Positions 1-13,842 of a stretch of DNA of 64,000 bases are shown here, in pieces (within the stretch, counting starts at the first letter, position 1; each line of letters begins with the position of its first letter). The notes beneath the pieces were generated by a model. It saw nothing but the letters and a program-made list of their open reading frames with translations. It did no database searches and was not told the origin of the DNA. The translations under genes and the position numbers were made by a program. This stretch comes from Orbilia blumenaviensis (lineage: Eukaryota > Ascomycota > Orbiliomycetes > Orbiliales > Orbiliaceae). Location: assembly GCA_036872755.1 (NCBI GenBank), contig JAVHNS010000001.1, positions 2,170,001-2,234,000 on the forward strand. The letters run 5' to 3'.

Positions 1-215
1 GTGCCGTGCATTGGTGGTGGGGGGTTTGTGGGACGTTTTAGGATGTTTATTGCTGATGTTGGTGGTGATGATGATGAGGCTGGGGAGAGGGTGCCGCGGT
101 AGTATTCTATTGGAAGGGAGGGGTCTTTTTGGAAGGACCAGGTTGGGAAGAGGGTTGTGTAGAAGGTTACGGCGCGGGTGGGGATGTCGGCTTGGATTTC
201 AATGTAGAGCTGCAT
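1..215 (-). CDS. VOC (glyoxalase/bleomycin-resistance fold) family protein, 5' fragment
   Basis: An open frame starts with ATG at 215 on the minus strand and runs off the left edge with no stop (71 codons visible). The first residues read MQLYIEIQADIPTRAVTFYT, followed by LFPTW and later INILKRP. An early beta strand, then a helix containing FY, then LFxxW, is the usual opening of a VOC metal-binding module of the PhnB/glyoxalase type. The active-site residues lie beyond the edge, so substrate and metal cannot be stated. A Ser/Pro-rich loop interrupts the region where the second strand would be. It is divergent from GAA1, with a 469-nt gap. The family assignment is by pattern only. Confidence 0.6.
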   Translation of the reverse strand, partial: MQLYIEIQADIPTRAVTFYTTLFPTWSFQKDPSLPIEYYRGTLSPASSSSPPTSAINILKRPTNPPPPMHG

Positions 216-684
216 CCTTTTAACTATATTCTTTTTGTAGTCTTGACGGATGTTATCGTGGTTTTCTTGGTATATAATGGTTTTAATAGAGGGATCGATG
301 ATAGATAGAGGAGCCAGTTGTTCTCAAATAATTCCCCATCCTACGCCTAGATACCTAGTCATAAAGATAACGCGTCCGAGCTATAACCGCCATGAGAATA
401 ACGTTATCGTCGCGAATGATCGTGACTTGGCTCTCCCTGGTTACGAGACCGTTGGCTCCCGTTGGAAAAAGTTACTGACGTCAAAATGTGTTGTGATGGT
501 TACACATAAATCCGGGCTTGGCGTTCAGGGCATGTTCCTTTACTCCCTCCCCAGACCTGAAGCTTCGCTTGTTCTGTTATCTAAACCGTGTACAAACACA
601 CTCCTCCAAAAGCTTCCCTCCCCCACGACTCCTTGGAAGTCTTCTTCTTCTTTTTTCCAGCCCAGGAAAAAATACCATCAAACG
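216..684. other. Divergent intergenic region, VOC gene / GAA1
   Basis: This 469-nt gap should hold the promoters of both flanking genes. It contains a perfect CRE palindrome (annotated separately) and a TC-rich stretch just before the GAA1 start (about 541-660). I see no coding exon in it. An open plus-strand frame runs through it into the first codons of GAA1, but its residues resemble nothing in the GAA1 family. Confidence 0.5.
476..483. promoter_or_regulatory. Perfect CRE palindrome TGACGTCA
   Basis: The 8-bp palindrome TGACGTCA lies 202 nt upstream of the GAA1 start and 261 nt upstream of the VOC gene start. It is the known binding site of ATF/CREB-type bZIP factors in fungi. Location in a divergent promoter supports function, but a single site can occur by chance. 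Confidence 0.35.
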
Positions 685-2812
685 ATGGCCTTGCGGGGTA
701 TGTTTCTTTTAATTGCATAGTTAATATTCTTATTCTTCAATTGCTAATGGAGTTTTTGGTATTCGTTTGCTAGTGCCCGTCAACCTCCGCAAGAACCTGT
801 CGGTGGTACTCTACGCCTTCCAGGGACTTAGTATTGTCGCCGTCATCGTCGGACTCGCTTCGTTACTGCTATTACCGTTGGATGAATACTCCCGTCGGAC
901 CTATATTTCTGAAAATGCGCTACTGCCGGGACAGGTTCACGCGTACTTTGGGGGCAGCGAGCAGAATATTGTGAGGGCGTTTAGGAGGGAGGTGGATCTG
1001 TTGGGGAATAGTACTTCTGATGTGTATGCCTCCATTTTTTTCTTTTCTTCTTCTATCCCCTCCCTCTATTCGATCTTATGAAAGGTGGAGAAGAAAGCTA
1101 ATGGGAAGTTTTTTTTTATGTGAGATAGTGTCGCCGAACGAATGGCCGAGATCTTCCGCTCCGCTGGACTCAAAGTCGCTAAACAACGGTACTCATACAA
1201 AGCCGCTGGCGGGGAGTATACCGGCGAAAACGTCTACGCGGTACTACACGCCCCACGCGGCGATGCCACCGAAGCCATTGTCCTATGCGCGCCCTGGAGG
1301 AATATAGACCATTTACTCAACGAAGGTGGGGTGGCGCTCACGCTTGCCCTCAGTCGATATTTTAAAAGATGGTCTTTATGGTCTAAGGATATTATATTCT
1401 TGATATCGTCTGATGCTAGAGCTGGTCCGCAAGCCTGGGTTGATGCGTACCACGATCTGCATGGGGAGAATATTCAGTCGTTGTCGGTTAAGAGTGGGGC
1501 TATTCAGGGGGTTGTGGTGGTTGATTACCCCGGGGCATATCATCGGTTTGAATCGTTGCATATTATCTACGATGGGATCAATGGACAATTACCGAATTTG
1601 GATTTGATCAATACCGCGGTTCAGATTTCGAGGGATCAGATGGGGTTGCGGACTGATTTGCAGGAGATGTGGAATCATAACGATGGGTATCGACACAGGC
1701 TGAAGACTATGCTTCGCGGGATGGTGAATCAGGCTTTAGGACACTCTACGGGACCGCATTCGAGTTTCATACCATATCATATTGATGCTATTACGCTTGC
1801 TACTCATGGGGATGGATGGCATGATGAGGGTTCGTTGGGGAGGACGGTGGAGAGCGTGTTCAGGAGTTTGAATAATTTGTTGGAACACTTTCATCAGAGT
1901 TTTTTCTTTTATTTGCTGATGGCGCCGAAGAGGTTTGTTAGTATCGGGACTTATTTGCCGTCGGCTATGTTGTTGGCGGTGGGGTTGACGTTGACAGCGA
2001 TCAGGCTGTGGGTTGATCCGAGGAGTCGGAGTGTTGGTGGGGATGGTGGGGAGGTTGCAAAGGCTGAAAAAACGAGTGAGAAGGAAGATTTGAAGAGTGG
2101 GAAAGAAGGGAGTGGTAAGGTGGAGGTGGTGGCTGTGGATAGTGGGCCGAAGAGGGAGCTGTTCCTGCCGATGTCCATTGTTATTGGCGTGCATTTCTGC
2201 GGTGCGATTCCGTTTGCGGTGTTCAATCTGGTCGATTATAAGGTATGTTTTTTTTTACTTCCCTCTAATATATTGTGCGTCTGTTTGGAGGCATTTGTGG
2301 ATTCTAATATTTTTGTCTAGTCTATGGCATCGGTGTTCTACGTGTTCATCGCCGGCTCTGTCATCCTGCCAACTCTTATATCGGTTCTGATCACTCTAAC
2401 GGCTGCCCCTCACCGCCTTCTCCCGGCTTTCCATTTATCCCGCTGCTTCTCTCTCCTCTTTCTGGGGATGTTTCTCTCAACACTCGCGACTCTAAATTTC
2501 TCACTGTCTTTTCTGATTGGTCTGTTCTCGCTACCCTTGACGTTCGCTAGGACGACACCAAAGTCGATACCGCTGGCGTTGGTGAATAGCATATTACTGC
2601 AACTTACTAGTCCCTTTGCGGCATTGTTTGCGGTGGCGGGGTATTGGGGACTTGGGGTGGAGGATATTCTGAAGGAGGCGAGCTTTGGATGGTGGGTTTG
2701 GGGAATGTGGACGCCGGTAATCGTGTGGTGTGTTTGGTGGCCGGCGTGGGTTGTGGGGCGGATCAGTGTGGATTCGAGTTTGGTGATGGCGGTGATGGGG
2801 AAGAGTGGCTGA
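685..2812 (+). CDS. GAA1: GPI transamidase component GAA1
   Basis: Membrane subunit of the ER GPI-transamidase complex, which recognises GPI and helps attach it to proteins after removal of their C-terminal signal. Exons 685-697, 774-1023, 1129-2242 and 2321-2812 join in frame to give 622 residues, close to yeast Gaa1 (614). The first exon is only 13 nt (MALR plus one base). A membrane segment follows (about residues 15-35), then the family signature LDEYSRRTYISENALLPGQV and YFGGSEQNI. The large lumenal domain (about 90-350) has the aminopeptidase-like fold pattern, including the CAPWRN and SSDARAG segments. Several membrane segments fill the C-terminal part, separated by a charged, Lys/Glu-rich loop in exon 3. 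Donors are GTATGT/GTATGC; intron 2 has a GCTAAT branch point. It ends convergent with BUD20. Confidence 0.93.
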
Positions 2813-3171
2813 TTTACTTGTCTATAATAGCAATGCTCTTTTTATCCTTTGTAATGTCGATAGTGACATGCATGGTCTTTCTAGTTTTTTTGTATTTTTC
2901 TTGTACATAATCTAGAGCAGGTTTTTCTTTTGCTTCTGGGTTTTTTGATGCATAGCCAGCATATGAAGAATTCGAATTCGTTCCGTTTCATTTTATATTG
3001 AAATTGAAGGATGACTTTTTTTTGAAGAGTAATATAATACACAATTGGTCTATAGGACGACCGGACTTTTCATTCATAAAGTATAGCAAAAAGAGAGAGA
3101 GAGAGATGGGAGACGCCGTAACTCCTCGCCAATGCATAGACACATAAGAGTATAGTAGACATTTCATGCGT
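2813..3171. other. Convergent 3' region, GAA1 / BUD20
   Basis: A 359-nt AT-rich spacer holding both 3' ends. There are T-rich runs around 2920-2945 and a (GA)n stretch at about 3091-3106. No coding pattern is seen. Confidence 0.5.
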
Positions 3172-3987
3172 TCACAAGTCGGCATCGTCATCAGGATAAA
3201 GCTGCTGTTCAACCAGCTGCGGAACCTCCTGGTGCTGCTGAAGCAGTTGATGGTCAGCTTCAACATCCATCTCCGAGCCCAGAGACATAGACTCAGCAGT
3301 AGCAGCAGCAGTCGTCTTCTTAAGAGCGAGTATCCTATCCCTACTAACACGACTGATAACCTCCTCAGGGTTCACCCTTAAAGAAGAAACAGAAGAACCA
3401 TTATCGATGCCCTGCCCGATAGCGGCGTTTGCCTCCTCATGAGAGTACGCGGGCTCCCTGAGGAGCTTTAAACGCTTCTTGTGGGTTTTCGAACGCTGGT
3501 GGTGGGAGAGGGCGTGTTGGGATTCGAGGAATCTTGCGCAGGGGGCGCAGTAGAGCTGGCCTAGGGCGGGGAGGTCTTCGAGGGGGAGGGTTGAGAGGTG
3601 TTGTTCCAGACGGCGGGGGTGGAGGAGGTCGGTGGAGATTTGGTCCAGGTCCCTGTGGTGTTACTTAGTTACTGGTGTAACGATACTTATTTGTGTGTAT
3701 GGGTATATGTGTATGTGTATGTGTATATGTATATATGGGTGAATATCCTGTCTCCGAGGAGATGTTCGGGGATATATATTTTATATTATTATATGTAGAT
3801 AGGTATATATAGAGCATACTAGCGGGTAACAAGACCCGTAGCCATAGTACGTAGACTGTATATCCGTATACATAGGTATTTCTTATATATAATATAATTA
3901 TATATACTAGGTAGAAAGGGAGAGAGATGGAATGAAGAGGACTTACCGGGTCCTGTTCCTGGTCTTCCTCAGCCGTTGTGGGCCCAT
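3172..3987 (-). CDS. BUD20: BUD20/ZNF593-type C2H2 zinc-finger protein (pre-60S export factor)
   Basis: Shuttling factor that accompanies pre-60S ribosomal particles and aids their nuclear export. Two exons on the minus strand, 3987-3947 and 3652-3172, give 173 residues, close to the family size. Exon 1 is a short basic peptide (MGPQRLRKTRNRT), and the split Arg codon continues into RDLDQI, the family opening. One C2H2 finger follows: C-x2-C-x12-H-x5-H (YCAPCARFLESQHALSHHQ, then SKTHKKR). Next comes the AYSHEEANAAIGQGIDNG block, matching the YTxxEAExAxG motif of Bud20. The C-terminus is Gln- and Asp-rich. The 294-nt intron is unusually long for this locus and packed with TA/TG repeats. Exon 1 is easy to miss because a different frame is open across it. 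Confidence 0.9.
3691..3740. repeat. TG/TA-rich microsatellite in the BUD20 intron
   Basis: Imperfect repeats of TGTATG/TATATG occupy this stretch of the BUD20 intron. More TA-rich sequence follows to about 3910. It is a simple-sequence tract and explains why the intron is long. Confidence 0.6.
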
Positions 3988-4452
3988 CGTGTAGTAATAG
4001 TAGTAGTAGGTAGTAGGGATGGAGTATGTAGGTAGGGTAGTATAAGAGACAGAGGGCAGGACGTCGGAGGACGGCAGGATGGCCGGGGCGTAGGATTCCT
4101 GTACACGGGCCGAAAACGAAAGAGAGCGATTTACGCACGTCCGCCCTTGTCGCGAGCCCAGATTCTTTCAATTAGCAGAATTGTCGAAAAAACAGCCGTG
4201 GATGCGACAGGTCGGATCGAAGCCGAGGATGTTCGAAATAGAAAAAAAAAGAATAAAAAGTAATGGCCAGCGCCTTAAACCAAAAAAAAAAAATTTGCAT
4301 TGGTCTCCAGACCAAATGACAGGGATCTGTCTTATTTTCTTGGGTTAAACCTTTTTGCGCCATTAACAAACTTTCCAGATCTCGAACGGGTCCCCGTTTG
4401 GGAGGGGGGTTTGACAAGCTTGGTAGTTTGCATGGTTTGGGGGGGAAGCTGG

Positions 4453-4457
4453 CCAAT
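4453..4457 (+). promoter_or_regulatory. CCAAT box upstream of aconitase
   Basis: A CCAAT pentamer lies about 1 kb upstream of the ACO1 start. In Aspergillus the CCAAT-binding complex with HapX controls aconitase under iron limitation. The distance and the commonness of the motif make this a weak call. Confidence 0.2.
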
Positions 4458-5090
4458 GGGGATGGCTGTGATTTGGATTTGAAGCCCGTCCCGTTCGCCC
4501 AGGTCAAGGAAAAAAAAAAAAGGCTCTGTTTTCTGTTCGTGGAAGTTCGAGTTATCCGCACGTGTAGCCGACGGTATCCCCAGATATCACTGTTAATTCA
4601 CTAATTACTCGGTGCTTACTTACTTGCTTAACTAAGGTAGCTACGGCATTTCTACGGAATAGAATGATATATTGATACTGGGATAGAATATATCACTGGT
4701 ATATAGGCACATGTATATAGATAGCATAGAGGTAACATTTGAATAGGATCTATGTATACGAACATCGGTGATATAAGACCGACGTCATGTCGAGGATAAT
4801 CCGGCGAGCATAGCAGAGCAGAGCATATCATAGTATAGCATAGCACCCATACTTACCTCCTAACCTATGTACGTACATGTTGTATACGTACCTATAATAT
4901 CGAATAGCCAGTGGCAGCAGCAGCAATGGTAATACCTAGGTACTCAGTAGCAATGATAATGGGAGTGTGAAGTGCTCGCCGTCGGTTATCAGGAAGTGGA
5001 CGGCGCTGCGTGAAAGCTGCTTAGCCCAAAACTCCAACTCGGCAGCGGGTTTTGCTTCTTTCCCTTCGTCCTTTTTTCCCTCGACCTACT

Positions 5091-5190
5091 ACTTTACTAT
5101 TCCCTCGCCCACTCCCGGTTCTCTTTCTTTCTTCCTCTCTTCTTCTTCTTCTCTCTCTCCTCTCTCTCCTCTTTCTTTCTCTCCCATCAT
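5091..5190 (+). promoter_or_regulatory. Pyrimidine-rich (CT/TTC)n tract in the ACO1 promoter or leader
   Basis: A strongly T/C-biased stretch with runs of CTTCTTCTT and TCTCTC lies 270-370 nt upstream of the ACO1 ATG. CT-rich blocks just upstream of the transcript start are typical of highly expressed fungal genes. The exact transcription start cannot be seen. Confidence 0.4.
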
Positions 5191-5457
5191 CATCATCACC
5201 ATAATTTACTGGCTTCGTTGTTAACTTCACAGTTAACTCTCCAGTCCCTTCCCTCACCCCAGGTCTCGGTTGTAGTCCTGTGCTGTGCTGTGCTGTGTGC
5301 GTGTGTTGGATACACCCACTCTTACTACCACCCAAAAAACCCGCCTCTTCCATCATCATTCATCATCCATCCACCATTCACTAACTAAAACCCCACCCCC
5401 CACACTCTTCCTCTCGTTCCCTCCCACCACATCATCATCTTTCACATTGTAGCTACA

Positions 5458-8400
5458 ATGCTGTCGACAGTGAGGGCCCTCCCTAGGGCATGCAAGCCTG
5501 TAAGTTTCTCTCTCTCTCTCTTTCTATTTTTCAAACGTCAAATTTTCCTCATTCCGATCGTCCGTCCGTCCCAATCGGTTTCCAACCGTGGACCGGGATA
5601 TATAATTTTCTTAAAATTTTCCCTTGAAACGAGCGATTTTGCTGACCTCATCCCGATGGGCACATATAGAATGCCGGCTTCAGAACTGTATGTCCATGAT
5701 ACTCTCTCTATCTCTATCTATCTGCTCCGGTCTCTCCGGCTAGACATGCACAATGACCTGCTCTAGTCTCCCTGTGGAACCGTCTCTAACTGTTTTTTTT
5801 GTTTCTTGTCATGCAGGTCCAACGGTTCCGGGGCCTGGCCACCGTCACTGACTCCCCGCTAGACAAGCAGGTCAACCAGAACAACTGGGAAAAGGTATGG
5901 AGATAACCCGTCCTCCAATTACATCTTGATATGACAAACCAATTCAATTGCAGTCGCATTGACTTTATTTTTTATCTTATTATAGGGAAACTACATCAAC
6001 TACAAGTACGCTACCAATATCCAAAAAGAAAAAGAAAAAAAAAACCATTCGATTATGGTATAGATTTTATTTTATTTGGTTTGCAATGGGCCTAACGTAA
6101 TCACGTGAAATTTTATAAAGGAAAATGAGCGAGAACCTCGCTATCGTTCGACGGAGGCTGAACAACAAGCCACTCACACTTGCCGAGAAGGTCATCTACT
6201 CGCATCTTGACGAACCAGAGACCCAGGAAATCGAGCGTGGAAAGTCCTACTTGAAGCTGCGACCCGACCGAGTAGCCTGCCAGGATGCGACTGCTCAGAT
6301 GGCCATCCTCCAGTTCATGAGCGCCGGAATGGACCAGGTCCAGACCCCATCTACCGTCCACTGCGATCACTTGATCGAGGCCCAGCTTGGAGGTGCTAAG
6401 GATTTGAGCCGTGCTGAGGAAATCAACAAAGAGGTATTTTCCCATACAATCTACTCCTTTTCTTTTTTTTATCTTTTTTGATATGTTTTTTTTTGGTGAT
6501 GTTCTACTTGGGGTTGAGTTGAGTCGAGTTTGAGTTGTGTGTGTGTGGGGGGACCTTTTATTCTGACATGTGAAAATTTCCTAAAAAGGTTTACAACTTC
6601 TTGTCCACCGCTTGCGCAAAATACAACATTGGTTTCTGGAGACCCGGATCTGGTATCATCCATCAGATCGTCCTTGAAAACTATGCTTTCCCAGGTGCTC
6701 TCCTCATCGGTACTGACTCTCACACTCCAAATGCTGGTGGTCTCGGTATGGCTGCTATTGGTGTCGGTGGTGCCGATGCCGTCGACGTCATGGCTGGTCT
6801 CCCATGGGAACTCAAGGCCCCCAAGGTCATCGGTGTCAAGCTTACTGGTCAATTGAGCGGCTGGACTGCTCCCAAGGACATTATCTTGAAGGTCGCTGGT
6901 ATCCTCACCGTCAAGGGTGGTACTGGTGCCATCGTTGAATACCACGGACCCGGTACCGAGTCCTTGTCTTGTACTGGTATGGGAACCATCTGCAACATGG
7001 GTGCTGAAATCGGTGCCACTACCTCCATCTTCCCATTCAACGACCGCATGTACGACTACCTCAAGGCTACCAAGAGACAAGCTATTGGTGACTTCGCCCG
7101 TGCCTATGCCCACGAGCTCCGTGAGGACCAGGGTGCCGAGTACGACCAGCTAATCGAGATCAACCTCTCCGAACTCGAGCCCCACGTCAATGGACCATTC
7201 ACCCCAGATCTTGCCACTCCAATCTCCAAGCTCAAGGATGTCGCCGTTAAGGAAGGCTGGCCCACTGATGTCAAGGTCGCCCTCATTGGTTCCTGCACAA
7301 ACTCCTCCTACGAGGATATGTCCCGATCTGCCTCCATCATCCAGGATGCTCTCGATCACGGTATCAAGTCTAAGTCTCTGTACACCGTTACACCCGGATC
7401 CGAACAGATCCGTGCCACCATCGCTCGTGACGGACAGCTCAAGACCTTCGAGGAATTCGGCGGTATGGTCTTGGCCAACGCCTGCGGTCCATGCATCGGT
7501 CAATGGGATCGTCGCGATGTCAAGAAGGGCGAAGCCAATACCATTGTCTCCTCCTACAACCGTAACTTCACCGGACGTAACGACGCCAACCCTGCTACCC
7601 ACGCCTTCGTCACCTCCCCAGATTTGACAACTGCCTTCGCCATCGCTGGTGATCTCCGATTCAACCCTCTCACCGACAAGCTCAAGGACAAGGATGGCAA
7701 TGAGTTCATGCTCAAGCCACCAACTGGTATCGCTCTCCCAGACCGTGGCTACGACCCTGGCCAAGATACCTACCAGGCCCCACCAGCGGACCGCTCCTCC
7801 GTTCAAGTCCAGGTTGCCCCTACCTCCGACCGTCTCCAGAAGCTCTCTCCATTCGACCCATGGAACGGTAAGGATGCCGTCGATGTCCCAATTCTCATCA
7901 AGTGCAAGGGCAAGACCACCACCGACCACATCTCTATGGCCGGCCCATGGCTCAAGTACCGTGGTCACTTGGACAACATCTCCAACAACATGTTGATCGG
8001 TGCCATCAACGCCGAGAACGAGAAGGCCAACTCCATCAGGAACATCTTCACCAACGACTTTGATGCCGTCCCCGCTACCGCTCGTGACTACAAGGCCAGA
8101 GGTGTTAAGTGGGCCGTCATTGGTGACTGGAACTACGGTGAGGGTTCGTCCCGTGAGCACGCCGCTCTCGAGCCCAGACATCTTGGTGGTCTTGCCATCA
8201 TCACCAAGTCCTTCGCCCGTATCGTAAGTTATTTATCTAGAACCATTTAATTTATAAATCATTTCAGGGGTGCTAATATTTCTGGTGATAACAGCACGAG
8301 ACCAACTTGAAGAAGCAGGGTATGCTTCCTCTCACTTTCGAGAACCCAGATGACTACGACAAGATCAAGACCGACGACAAGCTGTAAGTAACTCCTATCA

Positions 8401-8630
8401 CACCTCCTCATCTAGAAGAACCACTATGCTAACTTTTTAACAGCGACATGGAACTCTCCAACCTCAAGGTCGGCGAACCACTCAAGGTCACCTTCAAGTC
8501 CACTGACGGCTCGTCGTGGAGCACCAACCTCGTCCACACCTTCAACGAGGGTCAGCTCGAATGGTTCCGAAACGGCTCTGCCTTGAACACCATGGCCAAG
8601 AAGGCTAAGGAGGCCGCTGCTTCCGCGTAA
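5458..8630 (+). CDS. ACO1: Mitochondrial aconitate hydratase (aconitase)
   Basis: Interconverts citrate and isocitrate in the TCA cycle, in the mitochondrial matrix. Seven exons (5458-5499, 5817-5894, 5986-6005, 6121-6433, 6589-8223, 8295-8383, 8444-8630) join to 787 residues; yeast Aco1 has 778. The first two exons encode a basic, acid-poor presequence ([14 protein letters not shown], then [10 protein letters not shown]). The three [4Fe-4S] ligands are visible: C387 in GSCTNSS, and C450 and C453 in ACGPCIGQW, with the same spacing as in mammalian aconitase. The swivel domain has the [18 protein letters not shown] substrate-binding loop near residues 690-710. Intron 1 is 317 nt and CT-rich; exon 3 is only 20 nt. 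Codon use is strongly biased toward C-ending codons, fitting high expression. It is convergent with the CSR1-like gene. Confidence 0.97.
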
Positions 8631-9732
8631 ATTATTTAAGAAAACCTACGCAGGAAGAAGAAGACGTTGTAGCGATTAAGGAGGCGGAAAGATGGAAACC
8701 CTAAAAAAAAGCTCAGACTACCCCGGTTGATGTACTATGATGGCAGGACATAGCCGTCCCCTTATTTATCTCTCTTTGTAGTGTCTTGCACAAGTATTAT
8801 ATCCACTTTGCTTGTTCGTTGCGGCTTTTTGTTCCTCCTTTCCCTTTTCACTTAACTGTATGTATATTTTTTTCCTTTTTTTACACTTTTCACTTTTTTT
8901 TTTTTTTCGCTTTTTTTTTTTTAATTCATGAGCAAAGTTTTTCTTTTGGGTGCCTTGAATACGAAAGGGGGGACCGACGTCGGTACGCCTGATGATATGA
9001 TATACGAAACGAAGAAAGTGAAGAGGAGGAGGAGGGGGGTGTATACTCATTTCCTTGTTTTCTTTTCATTTTCATTTTCATTTTTTAGTATTACAAGATA
9101 TAAGGAGGGACGTGGAGGTAGAACGTTGGGATGATGAGGATTCTAAATATTTTTAGTAAGACAGAAATTTCAACTGTTAAAACATCAGTTACCCGCTCCC
9201 AGTCTTTCGGTTTTAGATGTAGATGATGGTATAAATATGTCAAAAAGTAAGATGCATGTGGTCAGCCGGACCATGCACGATCTGTGTAACGAAATGCAAG
9301 AGTGTCGTGATTCTCCCGATCTAGATCCTGGTGGGAATTTTTTTTAGCGCTGCGAGATCTATCGTTCGGATCTGGAACTCTATTATATATATATATACAT
9401 ATATAAAAGTAAAGTTAAGAAAAAAATAAATAAGGTCTATAGAGCGGGTCGAGAGTAGCCGCACTAGGGGGGAAGCTAGTTAGTGGTTTATTTTGGGTTT
9501 TCATGAAGCCTTGAAGCTTGGGGTGTGGATATGTGGTTGATACCTATCTTTAGACTGGGTGGATGTACATGTGCTTTTACATGATACAATCGTAGAGCAA
9601 GCTACTAGATCTCTTGTAACTATGGTTTCTTTAGGTGTTAAGGATATAAACCACCTTTTTTTTTGTTCGAATTCATTTAAACTACACGCGCACGCCAGCT
9701 GCGGGTAACATCTTCTGCTTATAATAATAAAC

Positions 9733-9764
<32 letters not shown>

Positions 9765-10103
9765 TTGGTGGGTTTCTACTAGTAATGCAATCGTTTCATA
9801 GAATGGTAATGATAGGGAAGAACGGAAGGAAAGAAAAACGAAAAGGAATAGGAAAAAGGAGAATAATACAGGCCCCGTAGATTTTTTTTAACGACATAAG
9901 AAGTAAAAAAAAAACAAAAGGAAACATGATTATATATAGATAGGTAAATGGTAGTGATATAAAATTATAAAAATAAATAAATAAATAAAAAAAGAGATAC
10001 CACGTCGCTGATATACTATTATATGAAAATGGTATATGTAATTTCCCTTCTCTCTCCTCCAGGATGGTCCTCTACATGGCATATTGCCCCCTTCTCCCTC
10101 CGT
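8631..10103. other. Convergent 3' region, ACO1 / CSR1-like
   Basis: About 1.5 kb with no recognisable gene. It holds T-runs at 8850-8930, a TA repeat near 9381-9405, a 27-nt A-run (9733-9759) and an AATA microsatellite near 9970-9990. Short open frames here are Lys- or Phe-rich because of the homopolymers and look non-coding. Confidence 0.5.
9733..9759. repeat. Poly(A) run, 27 nt
   Basis: Uninterrupted run of 27 A residues between the 3' ends of ACO1 and the CSR1-like gene. No retroelement body or target-site duplication is visible next to it, so it is best taken as a simple homopolymer. Confidence 0.7.
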
Positions 10104-12659
<2,556 letters not shown>

Positions 12660-13842
12660 GCTCGATGAGATGTCAGATTCTCGAGTGGACTTTGATGAAC
12701 TGTGAAAATTGGAGGTTCCGGTAGCTGGATTATTATTATTCTTATTATTTTCTACTTAGTTTTTATTTTTTCAAGGAGGATGTCAGTAATACATCACGAG
12801 TGACAGGTTTTTTTTATTTTTTATAAGCTACAACAGAGAAGTAGCCAGGTAAGGAAAACACCAAAAAAAGTAAGCAGCCCAAGCCTAAGCCCAGGAGAGA
12901 GAGGGAGGGAAGAGGGAAATTTGGTTGGGACTGACGTACGTCTTGGGTTTATGGCGCAGCAATTGGCAGATACTCTTACCCTCGAAGGGACATGTGCATG
13001 CGCATGCGTGTACGCTTTTGCATGTGGTAGGACTATCGTTCTGATTCGAGCCCTTGAAGCTGTTGTTCCCGATGTTGATGCTCTCGAGAGGTAGGAGTAG
13101 TAGTAGTAGTAGCAGGTTGGGGGAGAGCGAGAGAGAGAAGAAGAAGCAGAGGAGGAAATTGACCGAAGCAACGGCATTTGGACAATCCCATACCCAATAG
13201 GTATGCAATATCAATGTACATGTACCAGTCAGTACCGACAATACAATACAATACAATATAGTGTACCTATCGATATCGATATAATACAACGTCCGATATA
13301 GGGATGGATGGCTGGATACGGATATGGATATGTGTGTGTGTGGATGCAACTGTGGATGGATGGATTTGTGTATATGCAATCTCGGACGGACGCGGGAATT
13401 AGGTACCAAACAAGCAGTGCATCCAAAACACCGATATACTCGGATTCACAATTATCCTATTAACAGATATAAACATCGTATCATGTCATGCAGAGTTAAG
13501 TTCATTCGTCCAGATATGATATGCAATGCATGCATATAGTGCTATTATCAGCCTAGCATTGGATGCGCCCACGGCAAAGCTAGCTATGCTATGTAGACTG
13601 GAGCAAACCACCGCCTAACGAAAACTGCCTAAACAAAAAAACCAAACATCCCATTGCAAAAAAAACCGTACGCTCCTCACAAGTGTGGATTCCCCCGGCT
13701 GGGCAGGGCACTGGAACCCCACCGCGTGTGCATACCCTCCAATTCTAAAGGTCATTGAGCTAGATGGTGTGAATTGATTGATTGATTGATGAAATTTGGG
13801 GAGGGTACTTGGTCGATATAGATATAGATATAATATATCGAT
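12660..13842. other. Divergent intergenic region, CSR1-like / coiled-coil gene
   Basis: About 1.2 kb with AT-rich and purine-rich blocks, near-repeats of GATATCGATAT (13260-13290 and 13815-13842) and an ATTG tetranucleotide array at 13773-13790. Open frames on the minus strand here are Ser/Tyr/His-rich low-complexity translations and show no family pattern. Confidence 0.45.
13773..13790. repeat. ATTG tetranucleotide microsatellite
   Basis: Four and a half copies of ATTG about 55 nt upstream of the coiled-coil gene start. The same four-base word, read on the other strand as TCAA, recurs at 19721-19755. Confidence 0.7.

Larger units (their letters stand above)
3988..5457. other. Divergent intergenic region, BUD20 / ACO1
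   Basis: This 1.47-kb region separates the starts of BUD20 and ACO1. It holds A-runs (4241-4293, 4509-4520), several TATATA-type stretches (4660-4720) and a pyrimidine tract close to ACO1. A CCAAT box and the CT tract are listed separately. No coding exon is recognisable. Confidence 0.5.

Noticed and set aside
7150..8181. Long minus-strand frame opposite aconitase (343 codons); similar ones lie opposite FKS1 at 27830-28834 and 28835-29548
   Set aside because: Same antisense artefact of codon bias; composition is Val/Gly/Asp-heavy and no family pattern is seen.
9733..9759. Poly(A) run as the tail of a retroposed sequence
   Set aside because: No element body, target-site duplication or gene copy is visible upstream; other homopolymers of similar length occur throughout the gene-free DNA.
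12885..13409. Minus-strand frame of 174 codons upstream of the CSR1-like gene
   Set aside because: Encodes His/Ser/Tyr/Leu-rich low-complexity residues from simple repeats, with two other frames open over the same bases.
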